A DNA stretch of 50,469 nt from Steroidobacteraceae bacterium (GCA_025458865.1 JALORP010000019.1:1-50469); one strand, 5' to 3'. Shown: positions 1 through 11,425, counted from the first letter of the stretch. Notes: generated from the letters alone by a model not told the origin. Numbers and translations are program-made.

Positions 1-248
1 CCGCCGAGCGACAGCGACAGGCCGTGCGCCACGAAGGGGTGGCGCTCGGTGAACTGGCGCAGGCGCCGGCCGAGCGAGCCGCCCACGCCGATCCAGTTCT
101 CCGGCGCCAGCTCGAAGAAGTCGATCCCCTCCGCGCCCTGCTGCTCCAGCTCGCCGAGCAGCGCGCGGCGGAAACCCAGGCCGGCGCCCGCCACGGGAAA
201 GCGCTGCCGGGCCGGCTCCCAGCGGGCGGCGGTGGCGTGCGCGGTCAT
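1..248 (-). CDS. DUF692 / MNIO-family protein, N-terminal part (cut by window edge)
   Basis: The first 82 codons of a gene reading off the left edge. It starts at ATG 248, behind a perfect AGGAGGT ribosome site at 255-261. The protein carries GAGLGFRRALLGEL, then GIDFFELAPENW and a HPFVAHGLSLSLG segment. That is the N-terminal pattern of DUF692, the TIM-barrel multinuclear iron oxidases (MbnB/BufB type), which modify cysteines of small precursor peptides together with a partner protein. The iron ligands further along lie outside the window, so activity cannot be judged. No precursor-like peptide lies immediately upstream, where DUF1841 ends 43 bp away; a partner could lie downstream, off the window. 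Family assignment is fairly firm; the substrate is unknown. Confidence 0.8.
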   Translation of the reverse strand, partial: MTAHATAARWEPARQRFPVAGAGLGFRRALLGELEQQGAEGIDFFELAPENWIGVGGSLGRRLRQFTERHPFVAHGLSLSLG

Positions 249-291
249 CCGTTGACCTCCTGCCCCGCGGACCGGCCGCAGCGCCTCGACA

Positions 292-735
292 TCACCGCCG
301 CGGGACCAGGCGATTCGCCCGATCGAGGAAGGCGGCCTCGTCGGGCGGGCGGCCCGCGCGCTGCGCTTCCCACAGCGACTCGGCGAGGCACTCGAGCAGC
401 CGGTGCTCGGCCTCGTGAGCCGAGGCGCTCGCCGTGGCCAGGGCGAGGAATGCCGCCCGCAGCCCCGGCGGACGGTCGGTCGCGACGCCCTCGCGCACGG
501 CCATGTGCAGCGCCATGTGCAGGAAGGGATTGCTCTCGCCGCCCTCGGGCGTCCAGTCACGCGCGGCGGACTCCGGGCCGGCCTCGATCAGGGCATGGTA
601 TTCGGGATGCGCCGAGATCACGTCGGCGAGCTGCGCCTCGAGCGGTTCGAGCGGCAGTCCGCCGCGGTGCTTTCGCCAGGCCTCGAGCCAGGTTCGCCTG
701 AGCTGGTCACGATCGGAGCCGGCGAACAGCACCAT
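292..735 (-). CDS. DUF1841 family protein
   Basis: A 147-residue protein of unknown function. The core WRKHRGGLPLEPLEAQ, ISAHPEYH and NPFLHMALHMAVREGVATD, followed by an ECLAESLWEAQRAGRPPDE segment, matches the DUF1841 family of proteobacteria, which is about this length. The start is ATG 735, one base after the nth stop, with GGGGGAAG upstream; longer in-frame reading upstream lies within nth and is not needed. It is probably cotranscribed with nth and rnfB. It is rich in His, Glu and Arg and has no signal peptide or membrane segment, so it is probably cytoplasmic. No function is proposed. Confidence 0.88.
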   Translation of the reverse strand: MVLFAGSDRDQLRRTWLEAWRKHRGGLPLEPLEAQLADVISAHPEYHALIEAGPESAARDWTPEGGESNPFLHMALHMAVREGVATDRPPGLRAAFLALATASASAHEAEHRLLECLAESLWEAQRAGRPPDEAAFLDRANRLVPRR

Positions 736-736
736 G

Positions 737-1456
737 TCACTTCCCCCGTGCGGCGCGCGCGCGCGCCGGCCGCTTCGTCCGCGGCGCGGACTTGTCCCGC
801 CCGAGCGGCAGCGAACCGGGCTCCGGCAGCAGCTTGTGGCGGTAGTCGCAGAGGTCGACGATGGCACAGCGCGCGCAGTCGGGCTTGCGTGCCTTGCACA
901 CGTAGCGACCGTGCAGGATCAGCCAGTGGTGCGCGTCCTTCCGGAACTCGGCGGGCACCGCCTTGAGCAGCTTCTCCTCGACCTGGCGCACGTTGCGCCC
1001 GGGCGCGAGGCCGGTCCGGTTCGAGACGCGGAAGATGTGCGTGTCCACCGCGATGGTCGGTTCGCCGAAGGCGGTGTTGAGCACGACGTTCGCGGTCTTG
1101 CGGCCGACGCCCGGGAGCGCCTCGAGGTCCTCGCGCCGGCGCGGCACCTCGCCGCCGTGACGCTCGAGCAGGAGCTGCGCCGTTGCCGCGAGGTTCTTTG
1201 CCTTGGCGGACCAAAGCCCGATGGTGCGAATGCGCTGCGCGATGCCGGCCTCGCCGAGCGCGGCCATCGCCGCAGGCGTCGGTGCGGCCGCGAACAGGCC
1301 GGGCGTGGCGGCATTGACGCCCCGATCGGTCGCCTGCGCGGAGAGGATCACGGCGACGAGCAGCTCGAAGGGATTGGACCAGGCGAGTTCCGTGGTCGGC
1401 GCCGGGTTGGCGGCGGCGAGCCGCTCGAACATCTCGCGGCGCCTGGCGGGATTCAC
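737..1456 (-). CDS. nth: Endonuclease III (DNA glycosylase/AP lyase)
   Basis: A 239-residue bifunctional DNA glycosylase/AP lyase that removes oxidised pyrimidines in base excision repair. The helix-hairpin-helix [12 protein letters not shown] holds the catalytic Lys120, and Asp138 lies in [10 protein letters not shown]; both match E. coli numbering. The [4Fe-4S] cluster ligands are Cys187, 194, 197 and 203 (spacing 6-2-5). A basic tail of about 27 residues (residues 213-239, many Arg/Lys/Ala) goes beyond the usual end. The start is GTG 1456, overlapping the rnfB stop as GTGA, so translation is probably coupled. The N-terminus aligns with the E. coli protein without extension. Confidence 0.97.
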   Translation of the reverse strand: MNPARRREMFERLAAANPAPTTELAWSNPFELLVAVILSAQATDRGVNAATPGLFAAAPTPAAMAALGEAGIAQRIRTIGLWSAKAKNLAATAQLLLERHGGEVPRRREDLEALPGVGRKTANVVLNTAFGEPTIAVDTHIFRVSNRTGLAPGRNVRQVEEKLLKAVPAEFRKDAHHWLILHGRYVCKARKPDCARCAIVDLCDYRHKLLPEPGSLPLGRDKSAPRTKRPARARAARGK

Positions 1457-2043
1457 GAGGTCTCCCCGGCCTGCGCGGCGAGGCGCGCGGCCAGCCCGGC
1501 CTGTCGCCGCGCGGCGTCGCGGGCGCGGCGGTCGAGCCGGGCCTCGTGGAGCGAACGGAAGTGTGCGGCACGGGCGGCCAGGTCCGCCGCGCCGAGCGGG
1601 GCCCCGGGCAGGCCCGGTGCCGGATCGAGGCGGATGCAGTCCACGGGACAGGCCGGCACGCACAGCTCGCAGCCCGAGCAGTCCTCGGGCAGCACCGCGT
1701 GCAGCCACTTGCGCGCGCCGACGATCGCGTCCGTGGGACAGGCGTCGATGCACTTGGCGCAGCCGATGCACTCCGGCTCGTCGATGACCGCGACGAGCGG
1801 CGGGCCCGGTTCGCCGCAGTCCGGGTCTATCGCGCGCTCGGGCCGCTCGAGCAGCGCGGCCAGCGCGCGCATCACCGGCATTCCGCCGGGCGGGCAGCGG
1901 TTGATGTCGCTTTGGCCGAGGGCGAGCGCCTCCGCATAGGGCCGGCAGCCCGCGAAGCCGCAGCGCGTGCACTGGGTCTGCGGCAGCAGGGCGTCGATGC
2001 GCTGCGCGAGCGGCGCGCCGCCGGCGTCCGGCGCAGTTGCCAT
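1453..2043 (-). CDS. rnfB: RnfB-type ferredoxin without membrane anchor
   Basis: A 196-residue iron-sulfur protein. Residues 25-50 hold a four-Cys cluster (C25, C28, C33, C50, ending CPPGG) typical of RnfB. Residues 92-102 ([11 protein letters not shown]) and 122-132 ([11 protein letters not shown]) are two ferredoxin [4Fe-4S] motifs. The N-terminal membrane helix of RnfB from full Rnf complexes is absent: the protein starts nine residues before the [14 protein letters not shown] motif. No other rnf genes are present. Such soluble, solitary RnfB proteins occur next to nth in many beta- and gammaproteobacteria. It probably donates or accepts electrons, but its partner is unknown. It starts 5 bp after metG. 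Confidence 0.9.
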   Translation of the reverse strand: MATAPDAGGAPLAQRIDALLPQTQCTRCGFAGCRPYAEALALGQSDINRCPPGGMPVMRALAALLERPERAIDPDCGEPGPPLVAVIDEPECIGCAKCIDACPTDAIVGARKWLHAVLPEDCSGCELCVPACPVDCIRLDPAPGLPGAPLGAADLAARAAHFRSLHEARLDRRARDAARRQAGLAARLAAQAGETS

Positions 2044-2048
2044 CTGCC

Positions 2049-4064
2049 TCACTTCACCTGCATGCCTGGCTGTGCGCCGGCATCCGGCGACACGAGGAAG
2101 ATGTCGTCGCCGCCCGAACCCGCCGCCAGCACCATGCCCTCGGACACGCCGAAGCGCATCTTGCGCGGCCTGAGGTTCGCCACCACCACCACGTGCCGGC
2201 CGACGAGCGCGGCAGGGTCGTAGGCCTTGCGGATCCCGGCGAAGACGTTGCGCCGCTCGCCGCCGACGTCCACCGTCAGGCGCAGCAGCTTGTCCGCGCC
2301 CTCGACGGCCTCGGCCGCCTCGATGCGCGCGACGCGCAGGTCCACGCGCTGGAAGTCCTCGATGGCGATCTCCGTGGCCGCCGGCGCTACCGCCGGCGCG
2401 GCCTGCGGCCCGGGCTTCGCTGGAGCCGCCGGCTTCGGCGCGTCCACGATGGCCTGCACCTGCGCAGGCTCGACGCGGGTCGCGAGCGGCTCGTAGGGCC
2501 GGAGGCGCGTCCCGACGAGCGGATTCGCCACCTCGTTCCAGCGCGCGAGCGGCGCCTGCAGGAAGGCCTCGGCGCGGACGGCCATGTCGGGGAGCACGGG
2601 CTTGAGGTAGGCCATGAGCACCCGGAACAGGTTCAGCCCCTGCGTGCACACGGCCTGCACCTCGGCGGCGCGGGCGGGGTCCTTGGCCGCGAGCCACGGC
2701 TTGGCCTGGTCGATGTAGAGGTTGGCCCGGTCCGCGAGCGCCATGATCTCGCGGATCGCGGACGCGTACTCGCGCCCCTCGTACAGTGCGGCGATCGGCT
2801 CGCCGGCGGCGACGAACTCCGCGTGCAGCGCCGGGTCCGGCAGCGCGCCGGCCAGCGCGCCGCCGTGGCCGCGCGTGATGAACCCCGCGCAGCGGCTCGC
2901 AATGTTGACCAGCTTGCCGACGATCTCGGAGTTCACGCGTGCGGCGAACTCCTCGAGGTTCATGTCGATGTCCTCTACGCCCGAGGTCAGCTTGGCCGCG
3001 AGGAAATAGCGGAAGTATTCCGCCGGCAGGTGCTCGAGGTAGCGCTCGGCGGTGATGAAGGTGCCGCGCGACTTCGACATCTTCTGGCCGTTGATGGTGA
3101 GGAAACCGTGGACGAACACGCCGTCCGGCAGCCGGAAACCCGAGCCCTCGAGCGTCGCGGGCCAGAACAGCGAGTGGAAATACAGGATGTCCTTGCCGAT
3201 GAAGTGGTACAGCGAGGTGTCGCCGCCCGGCCGCCAGTAGGCGTCGAAGTCGCGGCCCGTGCGCGCGCAGAAGTTCGCGAAGCTGGCCATGTAGCCGATG
3301 GGCGCATCCAGCCAGACGTAGAAGTACTTGCCCGGGTGGCCAGGGATCTCGAAGCCGAAATAGGGCGCGTCGCGCGAGATGTCCCAGTCCTTGAGGCCGG
3401 CCTCGAACCACTCGTCGAGCTTGTTGGCGACCGCCTCCTGCAGCGCGCCGGAGCGCGAAAAGCGGCGCAGGAAGTCGCCGAAGTCGCCGAGGCGGAAGAA
3501 CAGGTGCTCCGACTCTCGCTCGACGGGCCGGGTGCCGCTCACTACGGATACCGGGTCCTTCAGCTCGAGCGGCGAGTAGGTGGCGCTGCAGGACTCGCAG
3601 CTGTCGCCGTACTGGTCCGCGGCGCCGCAGCGTGGGCAGGTGCCCTTGACGTAGCGGTCGGGCAGGAACATGCCGGCCTGCTCGTCGTAGGCCTGGCGCA
3701 CCGTGCGCCGCGCGATGTGCCCCGCGGCGTCGAGCGCCTTGAACACCCGCTCGGTGTAGTGGCGGTTCTCGGTCGAGTGGGTCGTGTAGTAGTTGTCGAA
3801 GCTGATCAGGAAGCGCTCGAAGCTGCTGCGCCGCTCGACGCCGACCTGGGCGATGAGCTGCTCCGGGCTCACGCCCTCCGCCTGGGCGCGCAGCATGATC
3901 GGCGTGCCGTGGGTGTCGTCCGCGCAGACGTAGAGGCAGTCGTGGCCCCGCAGCCGCTGGAACCGGACCCAGATGTCGGTCTGGACCGTTTCGGTCACGT
4001 GGCCGAGGTGGGTCGGCCCGTTGGCGTAGGGAAGGGCGCTGGTGACGAGGATCTTGCGGGGCAT
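2049..4064 (-). CDS. metG: Methionine-tRNA ligase
   Basis: A 671-residue class I aminoacyl-tRNA synthetase that charges tRNA-Met and initiator tRNA. The HIGH-type motif is HLGH at 19-22 and KMSKS is at 328-332. A zinc knuckle is formed by CPRC (143-146) and CESC (156-159). The anticodon-binding helical domain follows, then an Ala/Pro-rich linker and a C-terminal tRNA-binding (EMAP/Trbp111-like) domain from about residue 565, which usually gives a dimer. Length and domain order match the long MetG form. It heads the metG-rnfB-nth-DUF1841-DUF692 run. Confidence 0.98.
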   Translation of the reverse strand: MPRKILVTSALPYANGPTHLGHVTETVQTDIWVRFQRLRGHDCLYVCADDTHGTPIMLRAQAEGVSPEQLIAQVGVERRSSFERFLISFDNYYTTHSTENRHYTERVFKALDAAGHIARRTVRQAYDEQAGMFLPDRYVKGTCPRCGAADQYGDSCESCSATYSPLELKDPVSVVSGTRPVERESEHLFFRLGDFGDFLRRFSRSGALQEAVANKLDEWFEAGLKDWDISRDAPYFGFEIPGHPGKYFYVWLDAPIGYMASFANFCARTGRDFDAYWRPGGDTSLYHFIGKDILYFHSLFWPATLEGSGFRLPDGVFVHGFLTINGQKMSKSRGTFITAERYLEHLPAEYFRYFLAAKLTSGVEDIDMNLEEFAARVNSEIVGKLVNIASRCAGFITRGHGGALAGALPDPALHAEFVAAGEPIAALYEGREYASAIREIMALADRANLYIDQAKPWLAAKDPARAAEVQAVCTQGLNLFRVLMAYLKPVLPDMAVRAEAFLQAPLARWNEVANPLVGTRLRPYEPLATRVEPAQVQAIVDAPKPAAPAKPGPQAAPAVAPAATEIAIEDFQRVDLRVARIEAAEAVEGADKLLRLTVDVGGERRNVFAGIRKAYDPAALVGRHVVVVANLRPRKMRFGVSEGMVLAAGSGGDDIFLVSPDAGAQPGMQVK

Positions 4065-4104
4065 GGTCGGGTTCCGGTCGCTAACCCCGGATTATGCCAC
4101 CAGA

Positions 4105-4126
4105 GGGGACTGTCCCCGCAGGGGAC
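4105..4126. repeat. GGGGAC-type short palindrome with an extra half-site
   Basis: Between the second PilT-like gene and metG lies GGGGACTGTCCCC (4105-4117), a perfect inverted repeat about a central T, followed by another GGGGAC at 4121-4126. The same core in reverse complement (GGGACAGTCCCC) recurs at 24128-24139. It may be a REP-like element, a hairpin ending the kinase/PilT transcript, or part of the metG leader. There is no T-tract on either strand. Confidence 0.5.
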
Positions 4127-4136
4127 TGGCCCAGGC

Positions 4137-5198
4137 TCAGTCCATGTCCCGGACGGGCTCGAAACGCTGCTTGTTGATGGCCTTCTCGAAGGCCGAGCGG
4201 CCCGAGATCACGCCCGCGTCCAGCAGCTGCTGGATGGCGCTGTCCATGGTCCGCATGCCCTGCGAGGCGCCGGACTGCATGGCGTTCTCGAGCTGGTCGA
4301 TCTTGCCCTGGCGGATGAGGTTCGACACCGCCGGCGTGTTGACCAGGATCTCGAGCGCGCAGGCGCGCCCCTTGCCGTCCCGCCTCAGGATCAGCTGCTG
4401 GGAGATCACGCCGCGCAGGGAGGTGGAGAGCATGGTGCGGACGTGCGGCTGCTTGTCCGCCGGGAAGGCGTTGACCATGCGGTCCACGGCTGCGGCCGCG
4501 CCGTTGGTGTGCAGGGTGGCCATCACCAGGATGCCCATCTCGGCCGCCGTGATCGCAGTGCTCATCGTCTCGAGGTCGCGCAGCTCGCCCACCAGGATCA
4601 CGTCCGGGTCCTCGCGCAGCGCCGAGTGCAGCGCGGCCGGGAAGGACGGGGCGTGCGTGCCGATCTCGCGCTGGCTCACCAGGCAGCCCTTGCGCGGGTG
4701 GACGAACTCGATCGGGTCCTCGATGGTGAGGATGTGGCCCTTCAGCGACTGGTTCAGGTCGTCGAGCATCGCGGCGAGCGTGGTGGACTTCCCGGAGCCG
4801 GTCTTGCCGGTCACGAGGATCAGGCCGCTGGTCATCTTGCAGAGGTTGCGGACCGCGTCTGGCATCTGCAGCTGGTCGAGGGTCATCGCCTTCGAAGGGA
4901 TGGCCCGGAAAACGCCGCCCATGCCGGTGAGGTGGCGCAGCACGTTGACGCGGAAGCGGGCGAGCCCGGCCAGGCTGTAGGCGAAGTCGGCGCCCTCGCG
5001 GTGCTCGAAGCGCTCCACCGCCTGCCGCGGCATGACCTCGTAGAGGGCCTCGCGGACGAATTCCGGCGCCAGAGGCTCGTCGCGCAGCGACATCAGCCGT
5101 CCGTACTGCCGGATGCGCGGGGGCTGGCCCGCCATGAAATGGAGGTCCGAGCCGTTGCGCCGCAGCACCTCCTCGAGCAGCGTGTCGATGCGGGCCAT
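4137..5198 (-). CDS. PilT-like secretion/twitching ATPase (second paralogue)
   Basis: A 353-residue GSPII_E/PilT-family hexameric ATPase. Walker A is GKTGSGKST at 131-139, the Asp box TIEDPIEF at 158-165, and Walker B DPDVILVGELRD at 197-208. The His box reads AEMGILVMATLHT: the first histidine of the usual TGHLV is replaced by Ile, while the second His230 is kept. The helix that reads AIRNLIRE in true PilT is AVSNLIRQ here. The gene lies 10 bp behind a first PilT-like gene, with GAGGA as ribosome site, and ends the kinase operon. True PilT and PilU normally sit together elsewhere, so this may be a dedicated ATPase of a separate system. Its role in pilus retraction is inferred. Confidence 0.9.
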   Translation of the reverse strand: MARIDTLLEEVLRRNGSDLHFMAGQPPRIRQYGRLMSLRDEPLAPEFVREALYEVMPRQAVERFEHREGADFAYSLAGLARFRVNVLRHLTGMGGVFRAIPSKAMTLDQLQMPDAVRNLCKMTSGLILVTGKTGSGKSTTLAAMLDDLNQSLKGHILTIEDPIEFVHPRKGCLVSQREIGTHAPSFPAALHSALREDPDVILVGELRDLETMSTAITAAEMGILVMATLHTNGAAAAVDRMVNAFPADKQPHVRTMLSTSLRGVISQQLILRRDGKGRACALEILVNTPAVSNLIRQGKIDQLENAMQSGASQGMRTMDSAIQQLLDAGVISGRSAFEKAINKQRFEPVRDMD

Positions 5199-5208
5199 CG
5201 GGAAGTCC

Positions 5209-6303
5209 TCAGCCGGCGGCCATGTCGATCTGCGGCAGGAGGCTGCGGTCCACGACGTGCTTCGCCAGCAGCTTGCGGTCGCTGGCGTAGGCGTAGGCGT
5301 CGTCCGGGTCGATCTCCTTGGCCTGCACGGCCGCGAGCAGCGCCTGGTCGAGCGACTGCATCCCGGCTTCCTTCCCCGTCTGCAGCTGCACCGGGATCTG
5401 GTGCGTCTGCTCGGTCTGGATCAGCTTGCCGATGGCGCGGTTCATGACCATCACCTCGCAGATCGCCCGCCGGCCCCGGCCCTCGGGCCGCTTCACCAGC
5501 ACCTGCGTCACGACGGCGATCAGGCTCTGCGCGAGGAAGCTCTTGGTCTGCTCGCGCTCCTCGATCGGCAGTGCGTCGATGATGCGGTCGATGGTCTTCA
5601 CCGCGCTCGTGGTGTGCAGCGTTCCCAGCACGAGGTGCCCGGTCTCGGCCGCCGTCATGGCCATCGAAATGGTCTCTGGGTCGCGCATCTCGCCCACGAG
5701 GATGACGTCCGGATCCTCGCGCATCGCGGCGCGCACGCCCTCGGCGAAGGTGGGGAGGTGGGTTCCGAGCTCGCGCTGGACCACCTGGCTCTGCTTGCTG
5801 CGGTGGACGAACTCGATGGGGTCTTCGAGGCTGATGATGTTGAGCTTCCGCGTGGTGTTGAGCAGGTCGATCATCGCGGCGAGGGTGGTGGACTTGCCCG
5901 TGCCGGTGGAGCCGGTCACGAGCACCATGCCCTGGTGGTAGTCGCAGAGCTTCTTCACCACCGGCGGCAGCGACAGGCTGTCGAGCGTCGGGACCTCGTT
6001 CGGGATCGCCCGGAACACGGCGCCGATCCCGGTGTCCTTCCGGAAGACGTTGACCCGGAAGCGGCCGCCGTCCTCCGAAACGTAGGAGAAGTCCACGTCC
6101 TCGCCCGTGCGGAAGCGGTCCTGGTGGTGCCGCGTCAGGATCTCGGTGATGTAGCTCTCGAGCTCGGCGGCTGCGAGGTCGCGGAAGCGTATCGGGATCA
6201 GGTCGCCGTTCATGCGCAGCATCGGCGGCACGCCGACGGCGAGGTGCACGTCCGAGCAGCCCTGCGACGTACCCAGCTTGAGGAAGGCGTCAATGCGCGG
6301 CAT
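5209..6303 (-). CDS. PilT-like secretion/twitching ATPase (first paralogue)
   Basis: A 364-residue PilT-family ATPase. The N-terminal PAS-like part begins with MPRIDAFLK and SDVHLAVG. Walker A is GSTGTGKST at 131-139, the Asp box SLEDPIEF, Walker B DPDVILVGEMRD at 197-208, and the His box ETGHLVLGTLHT is intact at 220-231. The AIRNLIRE helix is changed to AIGKLIQT. I chose ATG 6303 because it aligns with the start of the downstream paralogue; a TTG at 6318, directly after the kinase stop, would add five residues. The kinase gene is immediately upstream and the second PilT-like gene 10 bp downstream, so they form one operon. Role in type IV pilus dynamics is inferred from family. Confidence 0.92.
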   Translation of the reverse strand: MPRIDAFLKLGTSQGCSDVHLAVGVPPMLRMNGDLIPIRFRDLAAAELESYITEILTRHHQDRFRTGEDVDFSYVSEDGGRFRVNVFRKDTGIGAVFRAIPNEVPTLDSLSLPPVVKKLCDYHQGMVLVTGSTGTGKSTTLAAMIDLLNTTRKLNIISLEDPIEFVHRSKQSQVVQRELGTHLPTFAEGVRAAMREDPDVILVGEMRDPETISMAMTAAETGHLVLGTLHTTSAVKTIDRIIDALPIEEREQTKSFLAQSLIAVVTQVLVKRPEGRGRRAICEVMVMNRAIGKLIQTEQTHQIPVQLQTGKEAGMQSLDQALLAAVQAKEIDPDDAYAYASDRKLLAKHVVDRSLLPQIDMAAG

Positions 6304-6318
6304 TGCCGCGGGAGTCAA

Positions 6319-8673
<2,355 letters not shown>

Positions 8674-8829
8674 TCAGACCCTCAGGCTGCCGGGCCAGGA
8701 CCCGCCGCCCACCGATGGACACTCCCAGTCGCGGGAGACGCCGCCGGCCGGGCGGCGTCCGGGACTTGAGCCAAGAGGAAAGTATGCCACAGGGATCTCG
8801 CCGCACCCGTGCCTCTGCGGCGGTTCCGC

Positions 8830-8835
8830 TACAAT
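8830..8835 (+). promoter_or_regulatory. Probable -10 element for mrp-dcd
   Basis: TACAAT in the context GCTACAATCC, 66 bp before the mrp start and in the 228-bp divergent gap with the kinase gene. No clear -35 box is seen. The context resembles other -10 candidates in this window (GCTAGAATCC, GGTAGAATCG). Confidence 0.4.
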
Positions 8836-8901
8836 CCCAGCCCCCTTGGCCCAAGCCCCTGGCGGTGCCCGCGTGGCCCCCGCGGCGCGGAGAACGGACG
8901 G

Positions 8902-9996
8902 ATGCATCAGGTCAACGCCGCCCTCCAGGCGGCCGTCGCGAGCTATGTCGAGCCGCTGCTCGCCACGACCCTCGGCCAGGCCGGGGCGCTCGACGCCGCG
9001 GCAGCCGCGGGCAGCCGGCTGCGGGTGGAGCTGACGCTCGGGTTCCCCGTCGGCGGTTACGAGGAGACGCTTAGGGCCGGCCTCGGCGCCCACCTCGAGG
9101 GTCAGGGCCTGCGGCTGCCGCTCGACCTCGTCCTGAAGAGCCGGGTCCCGGCCTTCGTCGGCAACCGCAGCGTCGCGGCCCTGCCCGGCATCGCCAACGT
9201 GGTTGCCGTCGCCTCCGGCAAGGGCGGGGTGGGCAAGTCCACGGTCGCCGCCAACCTCGCGCTCGCGCTCGCCCGGCAGGGCGCCCGCGTCGGCCTGCTA
9301 GATGCCGACATCTACGGTCCGAGCCAGCCACGGATGATGGGATTGTCCGGCCAGCGACCGACCGCGCCGGACGGGAAGACCCTCGAGCCGCCCGTGAGCC
9401 ACGGCGTCAAGGTGATGTCCATCGGCTTCCTGATCGACGAGGAGCAGCCGATGGTCTGGCGTGGGCCGATGGTCTCGCAGGCGCTCACGCAGCTGCTGAC
9501 CGGCACGCGCTGGGGCGAGCTCGACTACCTCATCGTCGACATGCCGCCGGGCACCGGCGACACGCAGCTCACGCTCGCCCAGCGGGTTCCCCTGTCCGGC
9601 GCCGTGATCGTCACGACGCCACAGGACATCGCCCTGCTCGACGCGCGCAAGGGGCTCATGATGTTCCGCAAGGTCGAGGTGCCCGTGCTCGGCATCGTCG
9701 AGAACATGAGCGTGCACGTCTGCCCGGAGTGCGGCCACGCCTCGCACATCTTCGGTGCGGGTGGGGGGCGCGAGATGGCGGCCCGCTATGGCGTCGAGCT
9801 GCTGGGCGAGCTTCCGCTCGAGCTTGCCATCCGCGAGCAGGCCGACGGCGGCTGCCCGACGGTTGCCGCCGCCCCGGACTCGCAGGCTGGGCTCGCCTAC
9901 CAGGCGATCGCGCGCCGCGCCGCGGCAGCGCTCGCGCGGGCTGCGGCCGGCGGCGCGGCGGCGTTCCCGAAGATCACCATCGAGGACGAGCAATGA
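8902..9996 (+). CDS. apbC: Iron-sulfur cluster carrier ATPase Mrp/ApbC
   Basis: A 364-residue P-loop NTPase that binds and delivers [4Fe-4S] clusters to target apoproteins. The N-terminal 90 residues are a MIP18/DUF59-like domain. Then come the deviant Walker [11 protein letters not shown] (105-114), [14 protein letters not shown], the DMPPGTGD Walker B region (213-220), and the cluster-binding CPEC at 274-277. Length matches the family (E. coli 369). I chose ATG 8902, preceded by GGAG at 8889-8892, over a longer in-frame start at 8809, which would add an unconserved Pro/Arg-rich stretch covering the promoter. Its stop overlaps dcd as ATGA. Confidence 0.95.
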   Translation: MHQVNAALQAAVASYVEPLLATTLGQAGALDAAAAAGSRLRVELTLGFPVGGYEETLRAGLGAHLEGQGLRLPLDLVLKSRVPAFVGNRSVAALPGIANVVAVASGKGGVGKSTVAANLALALARQGARVGLLDADIYGPSQPRMMGLSGQRPTAPDGKTLEPPVSHGVKVMSIGFLIDEEQPMVWRGPMVSQALTQLLTGTRWGELDYLIVDMPPGTGDTQLTLAQRVPLSGAVIVTTPQDIALLDARKGLMMFRKVEVPVLGIVENMSVHVCPECGHASHIFGAGGGREMAARYGVELLGELPLELAIREQADGGCPTVAAAPDSQAGLAYQAIARRAAAALARAAAGGAAAFPKITIEDEQ

Positions 9997-10559
9997 GCAT
10001 CAAATCCGACCGCTGGATCCGCGAGCAGGCCGAGCGCCACGGCATGATCGAGCCGTTCGCGCCCGAGCAGGTGCGCATGCTGGACGGCCGGCGCATCGTG
10101 TCCTACGGCACCTCGAGCTACGGCTACGACGTGCGCTGTGCCAACGAGTTCAAGATCTTCACGAACATCAACTCGACGATCGTGGATCCGAAGCAGTTCG
10201 ACGTGAACAACTTCGTGGACCTGACCGCCGACGTCTGCATCATCCCGCCGAACTCCTTCGCGCTGGCGCGCACGGTCGAGTATTTCCGCATCCCGCGCAG
10301 CACCATGGTCGTCTGCCTCGGCAAGAGCACCTACGCGCGTTGCGGCATCATCGTGAACGTCACGCCGCTCGAGCCGGAGTGGCAGGGCCACGTCACGCTC
10401 GAGTTCTCGAACACCACGCCGCTGCCGGCGAAGATCTACGCCAACGAGGGCGTCGCGCAGCTGCTGTTCTTCGAGTCCGACCAGGTCTGCGAGACGTCCT
10501 ACGCCGACCGCGGCGGGAAGTACCAGGGCCAGCTCGGCGTGACGTTGCCCAGGACCTGA
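9993..10559 (+). CDS. dcd: dCTP deaminase
   Basis: A 188-residue trimeric enzyme converting dCTP to dUTP, the main route to dTMP in many gammaproteobacteria. The family pattern is clear: [36 protein letters not shown] with the active-site Ser/Arg region, then [16 protein letters not shown] and [13 protein letters not shown]. The length matches the monofunctional enzyme rather than the bifunctional deaminase/dUTPase. The start overlaps the mrp stop (ATGA), the same order as in many relatives. It ends facing the minus-strand lipoprotein gene. Confidence 0.97.
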   Translation: MSIKSDRWIREQAERHGMIEPFAPEQVRMLDGRRIVSYGTSSYGYDVRCANEFKIFTNINSTIVDPKQFDVNNFVDLTADVCIIPPNSFALARTVEYFRIPRSTMVVCLGKSTYARCGIIVNVTPLEPEWQGHVTLEFSNTTPLPAKIYANEGVAQLLFFESDQVCETSYADRGGKYQGQLGVTLPRT

Positions 10560-10620
10560 AATGCAGGTGGCGACCGGCCGGGCCTCGGGCGGGCTCCTGC
10601 GCCTGCTCCGGGAACGGTGA

Positions 10621-11085
10621 TCACTCGCGGGATTCGATCTTCAGGCACGGTGGGCTCCGCTCGCCGCTCGAACCCATGCCCAGGATACCCTCCCAGCAGT
10701 CCCGGGTGACCGGTTCGATGGCCGAGAGGACACCCTTTTCGTCGAACGAGATGACGATGCGGCGATACTCCATGCGCTCGCTGCCTACCCCGGCCGCACT
10801 GCCACCGGCGAACAGCACGAAGACCACGCCACCCTTGGAGTAGGCGGAACCATAAGCGAGCCATGTGCCGTCCGGGGCCGCGCCGTCGGCTTCGCCCAGC
10901 TTCAGCAACACGTCTTCCCGGGTGGTCACGCCGATCGTCACCCAGTCGAGAGGTTCGGCGGATACGTTTTCGCGGGACGATGCCTCATATCCGGCCGGCA
11001 GAGGTATGGGGCAGCCCGCGAGGATCAGGGCGACTGCCGGCAGGGCGGCCCAGCGCAGGACTTCGGGTGCACCGCGGGTGGCCAT
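10621..11085 (-). CDS. SmpA/OmlA-like lipoprotein (154 aa)
   Basis: A signal peptide ends in lipobox LILAGC (Cys25), so this is probably a lipoprotein. The following domain has VTIGVTTREDVLLKLGEAD, a pattern like the SmpA/OmlA (BamE-like) fold, and then WLAYGSAYSKGGVVFVLF. Two further cysteines near the C-terminus (DCWEG and PPCLK) could form a disulfide in the periplasm. It begins one base after the stop of a similar, shorter lipoprotein gene and shares its domain pattern, so the two may be old duplicates. Function unknown; it is not the true BamE, judging by length and weak similarity. Confidence 0.8.
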   Translation of the reverse strand: MATRGAPEVLRWAALPAVALILAGCPIPLPAGYEASSRENVSAEPLDWVTIGVTTREDVLLKLGEADGAAPDGTWLAYGSAYSKGGVVFVLFAGGSAAGVGSERMEYRRIVISFDEKGVLSAIEPVTRDCWEGILGMGSSGERSPPCLKIESRE

Positions 11086-11086
11086 C

Positions 11087-11425
11087 TCAAGGCGCCCTGA
11101 GCGCGACGAGCGAATGGCGCCGCAGGAGTCCGGCTTCGTCGAAAGCGAGCATCAAGCTGTACGTGACACTCAGGAAGCCCGGCTGCTTCTCCAGGAGGAA
11201 GTACCCTCCTTTGTCGCTGCCGAGACGGAAAGCGAGTATTCGCCCTTCTTCGTAGGTAGCGGAAGGCTCGCCAAGCGCCAACAGGGCCTGCTCGCGGGTC
11301 GTACGCCCATCCTCGATGAAAGCGAGCAGGTCCGGCTGGCCGGCGGGCGTGCTGGCGCAGGCGCCCAGCAGGAGGAGGGCGAGCGCAGGGGCTGCACGCA
11401 TCAAATTCTTGACGCCGCCACTCAT
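11087..11425 (-). CDS. SmpA/OmlA-like lipoprotein (112 aa)
   Basis: Starts at ATG 11425 behind a strong GGAAGGAAG. Signal peptide with LLLLGACAS lipobox. The mature part has DGRTTREQALLALGEPS, the same motif as the TTREDVLLKLGEAD of its neighbour, followed by RILAFRLGSDKGGYFLLE and an LMLAFDEAGLLRRHSLV strand. This is a SmpA/OmlA-type fold by eye. A longer open frame upstream (to 11536) has no such ribosome site. An inner ATG at 11401 would also give a usable signal peptide, but the first one has the better ribosome site. Function unknown. Confidence 0.8.
   Translation of the reverse strand: MSGGVKNLMRAAPALALLLLGACASTPAGQPDLLAFIEDGRTTREQALLALGEPSATYEEGRILAFRLGSDKGGYFLLEKQPGFLSVTYSLMLAFDEAGLLRRHSLVALRAP

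Noticed and set aside
2037-5447. A 1136-codon plus-strand open frame
   Set aside because: It lies antisense to metG and the second PilT-like gene, both of which have full family motifs. The frame is a by-product of high third-position GC.
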